Origin: Poecilobothrus nobilitatus
Taxonomy: Eukaryota; Arthropoda; Insecta; Diptera; Dolichopodidae
Reading direction: 5' to 3'
Assembly (NCBI GenBank): GCA_947095535.1
Contig: OX352774.1
Location: 28,784,496-28,848,495 of the forward strand
Length of the DNA stretch: 64,000 bases
Each line of letters begins with the position of its first letter. The first letter of the stretch is position 1. This document shows positions 63,641 through 64,000 of the stretch, one piece after another. Below the pieces are notes generated by a model. The model worked only from the letters and a program-made list of their open reading frames with translations. It made no database searches and was not told where the DNA came from. A program made the position numbers and the translations under genes.

Positions 63641-64000
63641 TATACACAAGAAAAATTAAAGTATACCTATATCCTATCAAAAATTGATTGATTTTTTTAG
63701 CGTAATAAATAAAAAGTTACTGATTTAATATACAACCAGATACAACCTTCATTTAATTAAGTCATTTGTTTTATTTCTTTTCTTCAAATAATTTCAGCTA
63801 TTTTTATTTTTTATTTTTTTTAAGGTCAAATTTTTATAATTCTATTGTTTTTATTTTAATTTTATTAATAATTTCTATTGTGTACTCAATTAATATATCT
63901 GAAGAAACCTACATATTATTATGTACATATATTCCAGGAAATATATTATATCAAAATACATATATATTGATTTTATTACTGATAATAATCAGACATAACA

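Noticed and set aside
1..64000. CRISPR array, bacterial operon or prophage
   Set aside because: No regular spaced repeats, no ribosome-binding-site/ORF organisation and no long open frames; composition and SINE/LINE content are eukaryotic.

Overview
This is a eukaryotic, non-coding window, extremely A+T-rich and packed with homopolymer A/T tracts and TA/CATA microsatellites. Recurring ACATACATATGTATGTA-type motifs, tRNA-derived SINEs, degenerate non-LTR retrotransposons and many small inverted-repeat DNA elements suggest an insect, most plausibly a fly (Diptera). That placement is inference; no host gene settles it. I find no convincing host protein-coding exon. Nearly every open frame of 60 to 108 codons lies in a simple repeat, a poly-A/T tract or a transposable-element remnant. 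The window looks intergenic or like the interior of very large introns.

What can be read is mobile-element archaeology. (1) One tRNA-derived SINE family has three copies bounded by target-site duplications (1735-1908 minus, 36050-36235 plus, 52553-52739 minus) and one 5'-truncated copy (about 14956-15031 plus). Its body carries a stem-loop just after the B box. Two further tRNA-headed elements lie at 9359-9616 and from 37069. (2) There are three decayed non-LTR reverse-transcriptase pieces: 6785-7620 minus, which is long and recognisable motif by motif; 40805-41220 minus, a C-terminal region; and 45338-45620 plus, which is weaker. (3) Non-autonomous DNA elements with terminal inverted repeats lie at 969-1128, 13143-13371, 21968-22134, 25355-26015, 41820-42452, 51847-52424 and 61181-61555, with weaker candidates at 20617-21202, 23034-24051 and 53061-53138. 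A two-copy family lies at 27304-27666 and 60119-60425. (4) A dispersed non-coding family at 31205-31995, 50660-51265, 54300-55575 and 62385-62990 contains a repeated internal block of roughly 430 to 520 bases.

The only candidate host feature is a possible transcription start and 5'UTR exon at 48193-48495, with an initiator-like motif, an A-rich untranslated exon and a CAG|GTGAA donor-like end. It is tentative. Several islands of higher sequence complexity (12530-12700, 37250-37640, 39420-39680, 47100-47600, 63300-63640) stay unassigned.

All calls come from reading by eye. Homologies to transposon families rest on motif recognition; no search or alignment was run.
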